A stretch of DNA of 64,000 bases, taken from assembly GCA_023664865.1 (NCBI GenBank), contig JAMPEU010000003.1, positions 150,033-214,032 on the forward strand. The letters run 5' to 3'. Within the stretch, counting starts at the first letter, position 1. Each line of letters opens with the position of its first letter. This document shows positions 25,345 to 34,105 of this stretch, one piece after another. Source of the stretch: Butyrivibrio sp. (GTDB lineage Bacteria; Bacillota; Clostridia; Lachnospirales; Lachnospiraceae). The translations under genes were made by a program, and so were the position numbers. The notes below the pieces were generated by a model. It saw only the letters and a program-made list of their open reading frames with translations, ran no database searches and was not told where the DNA came from.

Positions 25345-26577
25345 TTACAATATGAACTCTGACATAACGTAATTGCTTATATCGGTTCCATAGGGAGTGA
25401 GGCGGATGTGTCCGTCTACGGTAAGCAGCTTATCCTTCTGCATTTTCTCCAATGTCTTACCGTATATGTCCTCTATCGGCACTCCGAATTTCTTCTTAAA
25501 TTCTGCTCTGTCTACGCCCGCTGTCAGGCGCAGTCCCAGAAACATAAATTCTTCCATCTGCTCAGTCTGGGTAAGATATTGAATGTCTTCTCCGAACCTT
25601 GTACGTGCCTCATTCAGATTCGTATCGCCAGCATGCGACGTATACGCATCGCCTAAATCGCCAGTCGGTCCCATAACCGCATCATACAAATCTCTTGATG
25701 ATGTATCTTGTGACATCACCGCCGCGGCATAGTCCTTCATCACGCGTTTATTGCTCCAGCGCACCTCGTCTACAAGCGACGCCGCCCCCAGACCGAAACC
25801 TGCATAGCTGCCCCTAGTCCAATAACGCTTGTTATGAATACATTCAAAGCCTTCTTTGGCATAATTGGAAATCTCATATCTGTGATAGCCGTTATCTGAA
25901 AGCATCTTCGCCGTAAGCTCATACATCTGTCTGTCTTCCTCTTCCGTAGGAAATGCCAGCTCGCCGCGATGCTCATAGAACCATGTGCCCTCTTCTACAA
26001 TCAGGCTGTATGCCGAGATATGTTCCGGTTCAAGCGCTATAATCTTCTCAAGCGTCTTCCTATATGACTCGCAGCTCTGCCCGGATATAGCCGATATTAA
26101 ATCTACATTGATATTTTTAAAACCTAACTTCCTTGCCAGCTCATACGCATTAAGAAATGTCCGATAATCATGAATTCTTCCCAGCGTCTTAAGCTCCTCA
26201 TCATCGGCAGACTGCAGCCCTATACTCAACCTGTTCACTCCCGCATTAAGATAAGCTGTAAGTTTATCCCCCGTCACTGTGTCAGGGTTGACTTCTACCG
26301 TAATTTCGGGGTTTTTAGCAATGTTAAATCTGGATTTAACCGTATTTAAAAGTCTTTCTATCGACCTTCCTTCTAATATTGAAGGCGTTCCCCCGCCGAC
26401 GAATATGGAAACCACTTGAAAGTCTTTATAAAATAACGATTGTTTTTCTATTTCCATAGTAAGCAGTTCGACATACCCTTCTCTTTCAGACTCTTCCGCT
26501 GCATAGGATAGGAAATCACAATATTTACACTTTCTTACGCAGAAAGGTATATGGAGATAAATGCTTAAATCTTTCAT
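25345..26577 (-). CDS. hemW: radical SAM HemW (coproporphyrinogen oxidase-like heme chaperone)
   Basis: 410 residues from the ATG at 26577; a TTG two codons earlier is also possible. The radical SAM motif is in IPFCVRKCKYCDF (CxxxCxxC), followed by VGGGTPSIL and NPDTVTG. The C-terminal HemN-like domain has GLGAASL. It lacks the extra N-terminal segment of true HemN, which matches HemW, a heme-binding protein. It starts 2 bp after the lepA stop, the usual lepA-hemW pairing in Firmicutes. Confidence 0.9.
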   Translation of the reverse strand: MKDLSIYLHIPFCVRKCKYCDFLSYAAEESEREGYVELLTMEIEKQSLFYKDFQVVSIFVGGGTPSILEGRSIERLLNTVKSRFNIAKNPEITVEVNPDTVTGDKLTAYLNAGVNRLSIGLQSADDEELKTLGRIHDYRTFLNAYELARKLGFKNINVDLISAISGQSCESYRKTLEKIIALEPEHISAYSLIVEEGTWFYEHRGELAFPTEEEDRQMYELTAKMLSDNGYHRYEISNYAKEGFECIHNKRYWTRGSYAGFGLGAASLVDEVRWSNKRVMKDYAAAVMSQDTSSRDLYDAVMGPTGDLGDAYTSHAGDTNLNEARTRFGEDIQYLTQTEQMEEFMFLGLRLTAGVDRAEFKKKFGVPIEDIYGKTLEKMQKDKLLTVDGHIRLTPYGTDISNYVMSEFIL

Positions 26578-26579
26578 AA

Positions 26580-28394
26580 TCAATCGTCGTCCAGCTTAAG
26601 AACGCTCATAAAGGCTTTCTGCGGAATTTCAACGTTTCCTATCTGGCGCATACGTTTTTTGCCTTCTTTTTGTTTCTCGAGCAGTTTCTTCTTGCGGGTG
26701 ATATCTCCGCCGTAGCATTTGGCAAGGACGTCCTTGCGCATCGCCTTAACCGTTTCTCTGGCGATAATCCTGCCGCCTACAGCCGCCTGAATCGGAATTT
26801 CAAAAAGGTGTCTGGGAATTTCTTCCTTGAGTTTCTCGCACATCTTCCTGCCCCGCTCATACGCGCTGTCAGAATGGACGATGAAGGAAAGCGCGTCCAC
26901 TTCTTCATGATTGATAAGAATGTCCAGTTTGGCAAGCTTGGACTCCTCATAGCCTTTAAGTTCATAATCAAAAGACGCATATCCTCTGGAACGCGATTTC
27001 AGCGCGTCGAAAAAATCATAGATAATCTCATTGAGCGGCAGCTCATATTTAAGCAGTGCGCGCGAACTTTCAATATATTCCGTGCTGATGTAGCGCCCCC
27101 TTCGCTCTTGGCATAACTGCATGATGGAACCGATAAATTCCGAAGTTACCATGATTTCAGCATCTACCACAGGTTCTTCCATATATGCTATTTCGGAAGG
27201 ATCGGGCAGATTGGAAGGGTTGGTCAGCTCTATCATTTCTCCGTTGGTCTTATGCACGCGGTATATTACGCTGGGCGCAGTCGTTACCAAATCCAGATTG
27301 TATTCCCGCTCCAAGCGTTCCTGTATGATTTCCAGATGCAGAAGGCCTAAGAAACCGCAGCGGAAGCCAAATCCCAGCGCAATAGAAGTCTCAGGTTCAT
27401 AGTTAAGCGAAGCGTCATTCAATTTAAGTTTCTCCAGGGCATCGCGCAAATCCGGATATTTAGCTCCGTCAGCCGGATACATTCCGCAGTACACCATCGA
27501 ATTAACTTTCTTATAACCCGGGAGCGGCTCTTTGCAAGGATTAGTAACATCTGTTATTGTATCTCCAACCGCGGTATCTTTGACATTTTTAATCGAGGCG
27601 GTCAGATATCCCACCATGCCTGCCGAAAGTTCTTCACATGGAATGAACTGCCCCGCTCCAAAATACCCGACTTCCACGACTTCAGCGGTTGCGCCTGTCG
27701 CCATCATTTTTATATTTGTCCCCTTACGCACCCTGCCGTCCATAACGCGGAAGAACACGATAACGCCCTTATATGAATCGTATATCGAATCAAAGATAAG
27801 CGCCTTCAAAGGCTTGTCCAAGCTGCCACAAGGCGCGGGAATCTTAGCCACTATCGCCTCAAGCACGTCTTCAATGCCTATTCCGTTCTTCGCGGAAATA
27901 AGGGGGGCGTCCTGCGCTTCTATCCCTATTACGTCCTCTATTTCGTTTTTTACCCGCTCAGGCTCTGCACTCGGAAGGTCGATTTTATTAATAACAGGAA
28001 AAACGTCTAAGTCATGGTCAAGCGCTAAATATACATTCGCCAGCGTCTGCGCCTCTATGCCCTGAGCTGCGTCCACCACAAGAATCGCGCCGTCGCACGC
28101 CGCAAGGCTCCTGCTGACCTCATAGTTAAAGTCCACATGTCCGGGAGTGTCAATCAAATTAAAAATATACTCCTGTCCGTCATTCGCCTTATATATCGTG
28201 CGGACAGTCTGCGCCTTTATGGTAATGCCGCGCTCCCTCTCAAGCTCCATATTATCAAGGACCTGCGCCTGCATCTCCCTACTGGTTAAAAGCCCTGTCT
28301 TTTCTATAATTCTGTCGGCAAGCGTGGATTTGCCGTGGTCTATATGCGCAACGATGCAAAAATTCCTGATTCTGCTTTGGTCTATAGCTGCCAT
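26580..28394 (-). CDS. lepA: elongation factor 4 (LepA)
   Basis: A 604-residue translational GTPase with all G motifs: [14 protein letters not shown] (G1), the switch DTPGHVDF (G3), [10 protein letters not shown] (G4), SAKNG (G5), plus the LepA-specific C-terminal domain ending in [22 protein letters not shown]4 back-translocates stalled ribosomes and affects initiation. Cluster order gpr-spoIIP-(others)-lepA-hemW is typical for Clostridia, although GNAT and Rpn genes are inserted here. Length is normal. Confidence 0.97.
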   Translation of the reverse strand: MAAIDQSRIRNFCIVAHIDHGKSTLADRIIEKTGLLTSREMQAQVLDNMELERERGITIKAQTVRTIYKANDGQEYIFNLIDTPGHVDFNYEVSRSLAACDGAILVVDAAQGIEAQTLANVYLALDHDLDVFPVINKIDLPSAEPERVKNEIEDVIGIEAQDAPLISAKNGIGIEDVLEAIVAKIPAPCGSLDKPLKALIFDSIYDSYKGVIVFFRVMDGRVRKGTNIKMMATGATAEVVEVGYFGAGQFIPCEELSAGMVGYLTASIKNVKDTAVGDTITDVTNPCKEPLPGYKKVNSMVYCGMYPADGAKYPDLRDALEKLKLNDASLNYEPETSIALGFGFRCGFLGLLHLEIIQERLEREYNLDLVTTAPSVIYRVHKTNGEMIELTNPSNLPDPSEIAYMEEPVVDAEIMVTSEFIGSIMQLCQERRGRYISTEYIESSRALLKYELPLNEIIYDFFDALKSRSRGYASFDYELKGYEESKLAKLDILINHEEVDALSFIVHSDSAYERGRKMCEKLKEEIPRHLFEIPIQAAVGGRIIARETVKAMRKDVLAKCYGGDITRKKKLLEKQKEGKKRMRQIGNVEIPQKAFMSVLKLDDD

Positions 28395-28481
28395 TTTATT
28401 TATATGCCTTTCTTTATAATAATCTTTCTGTATTATAGCAAATTACGGCAGTTATGGCAAACTGCTTGGAACACTTGTTTT

Positions 28482-29567
28482 CTACGGATTACCCGCTTTA
28501 GACTTTCTTTCTGCTTCTGTCTCTTGAACAAGTTTTACCGCTTTGCGATAATCATCCACTGTAATGTCCTGAATTTCACATGCCTTCTCTAATGGCATAT
28601 TCAATTTTTTCACTATATTGTCAATATCTAATATTAGTCTGCGTGAATCAGCATACTGACTACCTTCATTCCATACCCTGTTCCATATCTTATCGGATTC
28701 CAGTTCCAAAATTACTCCGCCCATAATATTTCCCATCCTTTCCTTATAATCTTCATTTTCTTTCCCTACATAATCTAAAATTCTTTGAGTCAATACGGCA
28801 AGTTCATAATACAGTCTTGGTTCATTTATGGAATTTCCTTCTATGGTAAGCTGCTTCTTAATATATTCATACTCGCCTTTCAGCTTGCCTAAGATTTCAT
28901 TCTTTCCAGCTTTTATATCTTTCTCATACCGAAGTACATAAAACGGTATAAGTATCAGAAGCCTTTTCTGAAACATCTCTTCTTTAGAAAAATTCTGTAC
29001 CTGTAATACCGGTACTTCATACAGAACATTTTCCCCGCTTGGCATAACAATCTGCAGTTTTAGGACATCTTTCTTTTCTATTCCCGGTCTTACACACACC
29101 ATACAGGATTGAGGAAACCGAAAAATGAAAGGTTCTTTGTTTCTTTCCCCAAGTTTCTTTTTGAGTTCATTAGTTAATATATTTCTTGTCTCTTCAATGG
29201 CAATCCTAAAATCATACTCTATCATGCGTATGACCATTAGCCCGTCATTAGTGCTCTGGCATTCTATATGGTAAATCTTATCCCTTATCCTGAGCATTGC
29301 ATCATTGATTACCTTGCCATCTAAGCTATGGTATTCATTCCTGCCATGAATAACCACTTCATCCTCGGCATAATCAACATGGAATACTTCATTAATCAAC
29401 GCTACTGCAAGCATTGGGAATCTCTGCAGGAGCGTTTTGAATACGCTGTCGAAAATGTCAGTTGTATTCTCGTTTAGATTTTCCGCTGATTTTGAATCTG
29501 CTGCTTTGCTATCTCGGATATTGTCTGCAACAGTAAGTTTCTCGTGTTTCTTTCTTTTTTTCTCCAT
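28482..29567 (-). CDS. Rpn family / PD-(D/E)XK nuclease transposase-like protein
   Basis: A 361-residue protein. Residues 35-75 (FDSVFKTLLQRFPMLAVALINEVF) and DAMLRIRDKIYHIECQS (about 90-106, the D...ExQ active site of this PD-(D/E)XK branch), then RIAIEE, FPQSCMVCVRP and EEMFQKRLLILIPFYVLRYEKD are typical of the family. The C-terminal part carries a helical region (LNMPLEKACEIQDITVDDYRKAV). It is unlike the Rpn gene at 15618 in detail. Function: DNA cleavage linked with recombination or defence, inferred from the family. Confidence 0.82.
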   Translation of the reverse strand: MEKKRKKHEKLTVADNIRDSKAADSKSAENLNENTTDIFDSVFKTLLQRFPMLAVALINEVFHVDYAEDEVVIHGRNEYHSLDGKVINDAMLRIRDKIYHIECQSTNDGLMVIRMIEYDFRIAIEETRNILTNELKKKLGERNKEPFIFRFPQSCMVCVRPGIEKKDVLKLQIVMPSGENVLYEVPVLQVQNFSKEEMFQKRLLILIPFYVLRYEKDIKAGKNEILGKLKGEYEYIKKQLTIEGNSINEPRLYYELAVLTQRILDYVGKENEDYKERMGNIMGGVILELESDKIWNRVWNEGSQYADSRRLILDIDNIVKKLNMPLEKACEIQDITVDDYRKAVKLVQETEAERKSKAGNP

Positions 29568-29811
29568 AGTTTCCTCCTGTATCTTGCAGGAGTTTCTGTG
29601 AAAACCCCCGCTTTTTATTGTGTTTTGTTATTAGCATGGGATTTTCGATAGAGAATCTGCCATGAACACAGGCGGTTTAGCCGCACTGCATATAGAAAAT
29701 AACTGATAGACGTAGTATAACATATTTATGACCAGAAAAGCAATACCGGATTTGAATTCGTAGAAAGTGAAACGAGCAGTTACCATTATAGATAACTGCC
29801 CGTCAATGCTT

Positions 29812-29871
29812 TTATTCCTGATATGTATAATTTTGCTGCAAAACGTTTTTGTTTTCTAATGTCATATCCAT
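29812..29871 (-). other. 19-codon leader-like frame upstream of the Rpn gene, followed by a hairpin
   Basis: An ATG at 29871 has AAGGAGA 8 nt upstream and reads 19 codons (MDMTLENKNVLQQNYTYQE) to a TAA. About 10 nt later a hairpin (29773-29801, GGGCAGTTA/TAACTGCTC) follows. A TATAAT-like box lies at 29942-29937. It could be a leader peptide of the Rpn transcript or the start of a lost gene. The rest of the gap 29568-29990 has no other signal I can support. Confidence 0.3.
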
Positions 29872-29990
29872 ATTAACCGTTCTCCTTACTTCTTTCATTT
29901 ATATCTACAAATAGTGTTTCCTTATTGCACAATCCTATTATACCACAATATTAAATTTTTTCATTATGATACCTATATATAAACTGGAAT

Positions 29991-30629
29991 TTATCCTCTT
30001 AACATTTTTCTCATTACAACCATGTTTTTTTCATGAACAAATGGAGTAAAGCCAACTTTCTCATAAAAATGAATTGTTCCAGTAAAAGCTAAAACGTTAA
30101 ATTGTTCTTGCTCTGTGGGGTAAGCTTCCACGAAATCATATCCCTCCTTCTCCGCATCCAAACATACCCGTTCAAGTAACTTGGTGGCTATCCCTCTGCC
30201 GCGATATTCAGGAGCTATTTCAAAACAGACAATGGATTTAATTTGCCCTTTCTTCTGACATTCGATAGGTTCTTCATCCGCAGGCACGTTGCCTAAATCA
30301 AAATCTCCCACACGATAATAATTCATTCTGTCATTGGCATTACACCACCCAACAGACAATCCATTTTCAAAAGCCAGATATCCCTGAATCTCGCCTGACC
30401 TCACCATTTGAACGGCTGATTCACGTAATGCCTTTTTCCAACCGTCTATCCCTCCACCATAACTTTCAGCCTTCCCCAGTAATTCTATACTAATCTGTTC
30501 TTTACTCATGTTAAACGCATTGCAATAGCACGGATAATAAGGTGAGCCGTCTGAAAAAGCACGATTATCAAAAAAGTCAAAATATTCTTCCTCCAAATCT
30601 CGTGTTAACGCCTTAATCGTCAAATTCAT
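29991..30629 (-). CDS. GNAT family N-acetyltransferase
   Basis: A 212-residue acetyltransferase. The acetyl-CoA binding motif A is IVCFEIAPEYRGRGIATKLLERVC (R-G-x-G-I-A, about residues 131-155), followed by a motif B region GYDFVEAYP and FYEKVGFTPF near the C-terminus. The N-terminal part has YPCYCNAF and GWCNANDRMNYYRV, seen in a subgroup of uncharacterised GNATs. The substrate cannot be inferred. It lies between the Rpn gene and palindrome D, not part of an obvious operon. Confidence 0.82.
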   Translation of the reverse strand: MNLTIKALTRDLEEEYFDFFDNRAFSDGSPYYPCYCNAFNMSKEQISIELLGKAESYGGGIDGWKKALRESAVQMVRSGEIQGYLAFENGLSVGWCNANDRMNYYRVGDFDLGNVPADEEPIECQKKGQIKSIVCFEIAPEYRGRGIATKLLERVCLDAEKEGYDFVEAYPTEQEQFNVLAFTGTIHFYEKVGFTPFVHEKNMVVMRKMLRG

Positions 30630-30794
30630 TTTCCGTTTACCTCCTCAAATGCCGATTTATCTGTCCTACCACAACTTTCCATCTATTGTCCCCAGTCTAA
30701 CATATCAAACTACCTACATCAAGTTTTTTCTTAACGCACTCGCCAAAATCCAAAACGCCAATACCAATATGCTCTCCCCAGAAATCTCGTACCA

Positions 30795-30965
30795 GTTCAG
30801 CCAAAGCGTCAGGGGCACATATGCTCACTGAAAAGGTCCTTGAAAGACGTCGGTACTTAGTGAAAAAGCTGCTTTTTAGCTTTTGAACTTAGTACCGCTA
30901 CGCTCTTTCACGGAGCGAAAGCGCGCCTTTTCAGTGAGCATATGTGCCCCTGACGCCCCCCGAAC
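30795..30965. repeat. long palindromic element D (171 bp)
   Basis: Arms GTTCAGCCAAAGCGTCAGGGG and complement pair with a few mismatches, with GGCACATATGCTCACTG inside; the core is the same orientation as A. Ends 19 bp from the spoIIP stop. The remaining gap to the GNAT gene (30630-30794) has an open frame on the minus strand ending in a hydrophobic WILASALRKNLM tail, perhaps a gene remnant. Confidence 0.88.
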
Positions 30966-30984
30966 AGCACGAGTTCCCTCACCC

Positions 30985-32346
30985 CTACTCCACATCCGGC
31001 TCATCCCCGATAAACACCAGATTAAGGATATGCGCCAGCGGCTCTATCGCGTTCATTATCTCTTCCACGGTATTATTCTGCGCCCCCAGCTCAATAAGTA
31101 TGGATTTAGGGCGCAGATGCAGATTATAGCGGTACGCTTTAAGATATATCCTTCTGGCAATCCCCGGATAATACTCATTACTCGCTATCTGCAGCTGGAA
31201 TGAAAAAGCAAGGTTGTCTTCAATATAGGGATTTTCCAGATATTCAATCGCCCCGTTTTTTGCCGTGCGGCTTAGACCGTTAAAAAACATAAACTGCGCC
31301 GTAGGTCTGCCCTGCAAATCCACAACCAGCTTTTTGTCTTCGGGCACAGCATCCCTATGCAAATCGATAACCACTTCTATGGATGGATTATTTAATAACA
31401 CCTGTTCTATTTCCGGCAGCGCGTTGCTGTAGGCATAATCACGCGACTCCGCATCATAGCTGACCGTATGGTGTATGACGTTATAACCGTATTTGTCATG
31501 CAGTACCTGTGCAAGCTTATCGCCCGCCCCAACAATCGTAGTGGATTGGTCATTCGGCACTGAGTCCGCGAACGCCTCCTGTGAATGGGTATGATAGATT
31601 AAAATCTGCGGATTCTCGTTTCCGCCCTTCATGCGCATATCTTTTTCAAGCAGCTTATCCGCATCGAGGAGTTCCGCCCCTGCTTTCGTCGTCGAGTCTA
31701 TGGCATAGAAAGCCTTTACCAGTTCCTCGTAGCTTTGCAGGTTCTCCCATCTGTAGCGGAACAACGGTTCCTCTATCTCATGGAAAACCGAATAGTCCGC
31801 ACTCTGTTCTAAAGTCAGGGCATTTTCGTCCACGCTTTCCCCTATGCCTTGTTCCGCCTGAATTGTGCCATTTTCCGCCAAAAACGCATCTTCTAAGCTT
31901 TTATCGAGATGTATCGCATCGTCCCCATATTCCAGCGACTCCGCATCGATATCCTTCTTATCTTCGTCCGTGCCTTCAAGCAGGAGCAGTTCCTCATAGC
32001 TGCTCTCTCCCGTGGCAAGGAAAACATCTTCCCCGGATTCTTCCATACCGTAAAGCAGCACGGGAAAGTTATCCATTATGAGGCGCTCTATTATATTATA
32101 GCTGTAGCCTGCCTGTTCCGCCTCAATGGATGAGAGTCCCGGCAGATAGATATTCATTATCGACTGTTCAAGCCATTGCTGAACTTTACCGCTCTCCTCT
32201 TTTTTAGCACTATCAAAAGCGCGGTATGCCTCCCACATAAAAGACATGGCTGCCATAATGCACAAAAACGCCAGTAAAATACGCAGGATACCGCGCCCTA
32301 TATGAATCTGATTATTCTGTCTTAGCCGTAACAATCTTTTCCTCAT
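30985..32346 (-). CDS. spoIIP: stage II sporulation protein P (SpoIIP)
   Basis: A 453-residue protein with a membrane segment at about 20-42 and a long variable acidic region, then the SpoIIP amidase/endopeptidase domain: ILIYHTHSQEAF (about 248-259, zinc-binding His), VVIDLHRDAVPED (about 317-329) and the C-terminal block YPGIARRIYLKAYRYNLHLRPKSILIELGAQNNT. With SpoIID and SpoIIM it degrades septal peptidoglycan during engulfment. It lies 63 bp downstream of gpr, the standard order. Confidence 0.93.
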   Translation of the reverse strand: MRKRLLRLRQNNQIHIGRGILRILLAFLCIMAAMSFMWEAYRAFDSAKKEESGKVQQWLEQSIMNIYLPGLSSIEAEQAGYSYNIIERLIMDNFPVLLYGMEESGEDVFLATGESSYEELLLLEGTDEDKKDIDAESLEYGDDAIHLDKSLEDAFLAENGTIQAEQGIGESVDENALTLEQSADYSVFHEIEEPLFRYRWENLQSYEELVKAFYAIDSTTKAGAELLDADKLLEKDMRMKGGNENPQILIYHTHSQEAFADSVPNDQSTTIVGAGDKLAQVLHDKYGYNVIHHTVSYDAESRDYAYSNALPEIEQVLLNNPSIEVVIDLHRDAVPEDKKLVVDLQGRPTAQFMFFNGLSRTAKNGAIEYLENPYIEDNLAFSFQLQIASNEYYPGIARRIYLKAYRYNLHLRPKSILIELGAQNNTVEEIMNAIEPLAHILNLVFIGDEPDVE

Positions 32347-32409
32347 ATATCATTTATATGCAGGATTACGGTCCAGACATGCAGAAATGATTTAATGATA
32401 CCGATAAGA

Positions 32410-33282
32410 TTAAGCTTTGGAAAGGTCCAGGGCTTTATTCAGCGCATCGCAGAGAATATGGGCGATTTGCTGTACCTGAAAATCTACGTCTTTACTTGTC
32501 ACATACATATTGTTAAGCTCTGATAAGGCGCTTGGGTATTCGCCTATAGCGTCTCCCACGATTGTCGCGGCGTCTACTACGGTAGGAACTCCTATCGCCA
32601 TGACCGGCACTTGAAGGCTCTCTTTGGTCAGCGCGTTTCTGTGGTTTCCAACGCCTGAACCCGGATGTATGCCGGTATCAGTTATCTGTATGGTACGGTT
32701 TAAGCGTTTGGTTGACCTTGCGGCAAGCGCGTCTATAACGATAACCTGGTCGGGATGAGTCTGTTCAATAACACCTTTTATTATTTCCGCCGATTCCATT
32801 CCGGTCTTCGCCATAACGCCCGGCACCAGACTGCTTACCATGTGCATTTTAGAGCAGTTGTACGCCAATTTGCCATATTCCATTACGATATGTCTGTTGA
32901 TAAAAAGATTATCCACTACATCCGGTCCCAATGAGTCTGCGGTTACGTCCCTGTTGCCTAAGCCTACCACGAGAATCGACTTTTCTTTATCCGGCTCAGA
33001 CAGCAGATTCCTTATCTCCCTTGCCAGAATATCGGAGATTTCCTGATGATAATCGTCTTCCGGTTCAATCATGGCGGGAGCTTCCAGCGTCACATAGTTT
33101 CCCATAGGTTTGCCCATCGCCTTAGCGCCGTTCTTCGTTTCAATGATAACTTTAGTGATATGCACGTCACTGTCCTTATCATAGTCTTCTTCTATTTTTA
33201 CTCCGCGAATTTCATCTTCTTTTCCGTCAATACTTTCCTTAGCCTCTAACGCTAAGTCTGTTCTGACCTGAAACCAACCCAT
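32410..33282 (-). CDS. gpr: germination protease GPR
   Basis: A 290-residue GPR. The N-terminal RTDLALEAKE region resembles the SASP-like pro-sequence that is removed on activation. The catalytic core has VVGLGNRDVTADSLGPDVVD (about 107-126) with the essential Asp residues and VIDALAARS (about 190). It cleaves small acid-soluble spore proteins at germination and is made in the forespore under SigG. Followed by spoIIP on the same strand and divergent from rpsT. Confidence 0.95.
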   Translation of the reverse strand: MGWFQVRTDLALEAKESIDGKEDEIRGVKIEEDYDKDSDVHITKVIIETKNGAKAMGKPMGNYVTLEAPAMIEPEDDYHQEISDILAREIRNLLSEPDKEKSILVVGLGNRDVTADSLGPDVVDNLFINRHIVMEYGKLAYNCSKMHMVSSLVPGVMAKTGMESAEIIKGVIEQTHPDQVIVIDALAARSTKRLNRTIQITDTGIHPGSGVGNHRNALTKESLQVPVMAIGVPTVVDAATIVGDAIGEYPSALSELNNMYVTSKDVDFQVQQIAHILCDALNKALDLSKA

Positions 33283-33361
33283 ACCCTCATCCTCGTTTCT
33301 TCTTTCTGTGTTCTTAATTTATCATATGCAGTTAGCAAAGATTATGCAAATGTACGATATG

Positions 33362-33549
33362 GGTAACAGTTCAGCCATGCAGAAATGATTGTACAACTTG
33401 ACTGTGGGAGCTTGCTCACTAAAGGCAAGTTGCACAATCATTTCTATAGGGCGGACGCCCGACATGAAATAAGTTGCCAACCATAGAGTTATCTGTTTGT
33501 GAGAATATATATTTTGGCAACTTATGAATGACATGGCTGAACTGTTACC
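33362..33549. repeat. long palindromic element I, three-way junction (188 bp)
   Basis: The outer stem GGTAACAGTTCAGCCATG pairs perfectly with CATGGCTGAACTGTTACC (18 bp). Inside are two further hairpins: AGAAATGATTGT...ACAATCATTTCT (about 33380-33445) and ATAAGTTGCCAA...TTGGCAACTTAT (about 33470-33525). The interior is unrelated to A-G but the ends are the same as in A. It lies between gpr and rpsT starts. A fragment CATGCAGAAATGATT also occurs near 32380. Confidence 0.85.
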
Positions 33550-33589
33550 TACATGGCTTTAGTTTTCGCAGAAAATTTAAAAATATGTA

Positions 33590-33618
33590 TTGACAGAAAT
33601 TGTGACGTATTTTACAAT
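33590..33618 (+). promoter_or_regulatory. promoter of rpsT
   Basis: TTGACA (33590-33595), a 17-nt spacer and TACAAT (33613-33618). The leader to the TTG start codon at 33737 is about 110 nt, long enough for a regulatory structure. Confidence 0.85.
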
Positions 33619-33736
33619 AATATCTGTGTTTCCATTAAAACGTCCGTGTCCGGATTTAATGAGACACTTTCCTTAAAAAGTAACTGTTTAATGCTTTCAT
33701 AGTTACAAAAAAGATTATAATTAGGAGGTGTGCATC

Positions 33737-34000
33737 TTGGCTAATATCAAGTCTGCAAAGAAGAGGATTTTAGTAAACAGAACAAAGGCTGAAAGAAATA
33801 AATCTATCAAATCCGGCGTTAAGACTTCTGTTAAAAAGGTAAATGCTGCTATTGCCGCTAACGACAAGGAGGCTGCAGCACAGGCATTGCTCGCTGCCAC
33901 AGCTACCATTGATAAAGCCGCTTCTAAAGGCGTGTTCCATAAGAATACAGCTTCAAGAAAAGTATCACGGCTGGCACAGGCAGTTAATAAGATGGCTTAA
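33737..34000 (+). CDS. rpsT: 30S ribosomal protein S20
   Basis: An 87-residue bS20 starting at the TTG at 33737 (MANIKSAKKRILVNRT), 8 nt after AGGAGG; a GTG three codons earlier overlaps that site and is unlikely. Highly basic, with the usual KSAKKR...RNKSIKS core and ...VFHKNTASRKVSRLAQAVNKM end. It binds 16S rRNA early in 30S assembly. Divergent from gpr. A non-ATG start is common for S20 and used in its translational control in other bacteria. Confidence 0.97.
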   Translation: MANIKSAKKRILVNRTKAERNKSIKSGVKTSVKKVNAAIAANDKEAAAQALLAATATIDKAASKGVFHKNTASRKVSRLAQAVNKMA

Positions 34001-34048
34001 GGCTGTAAATTTATCTTATTAATTATTATAAATTAAGAGAACTCATTA

Positions 34049-34080
34049 AAACAACTCATATTGTCCAGTGAGTTGTTTTT
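34049..34080 (+). terminator. intrinsic terminator of rpsT
   Basis: AACAACTCA and TGAGTTGTT arms with a 10-nt loop run into five T. It lies 50 bp after rpsT and 26 bp before the next start codon. Confidence 0.85.
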
Positions 34081-34105
34081 CGTTAAGGCAGAATGGAGGA
34101 ATACA

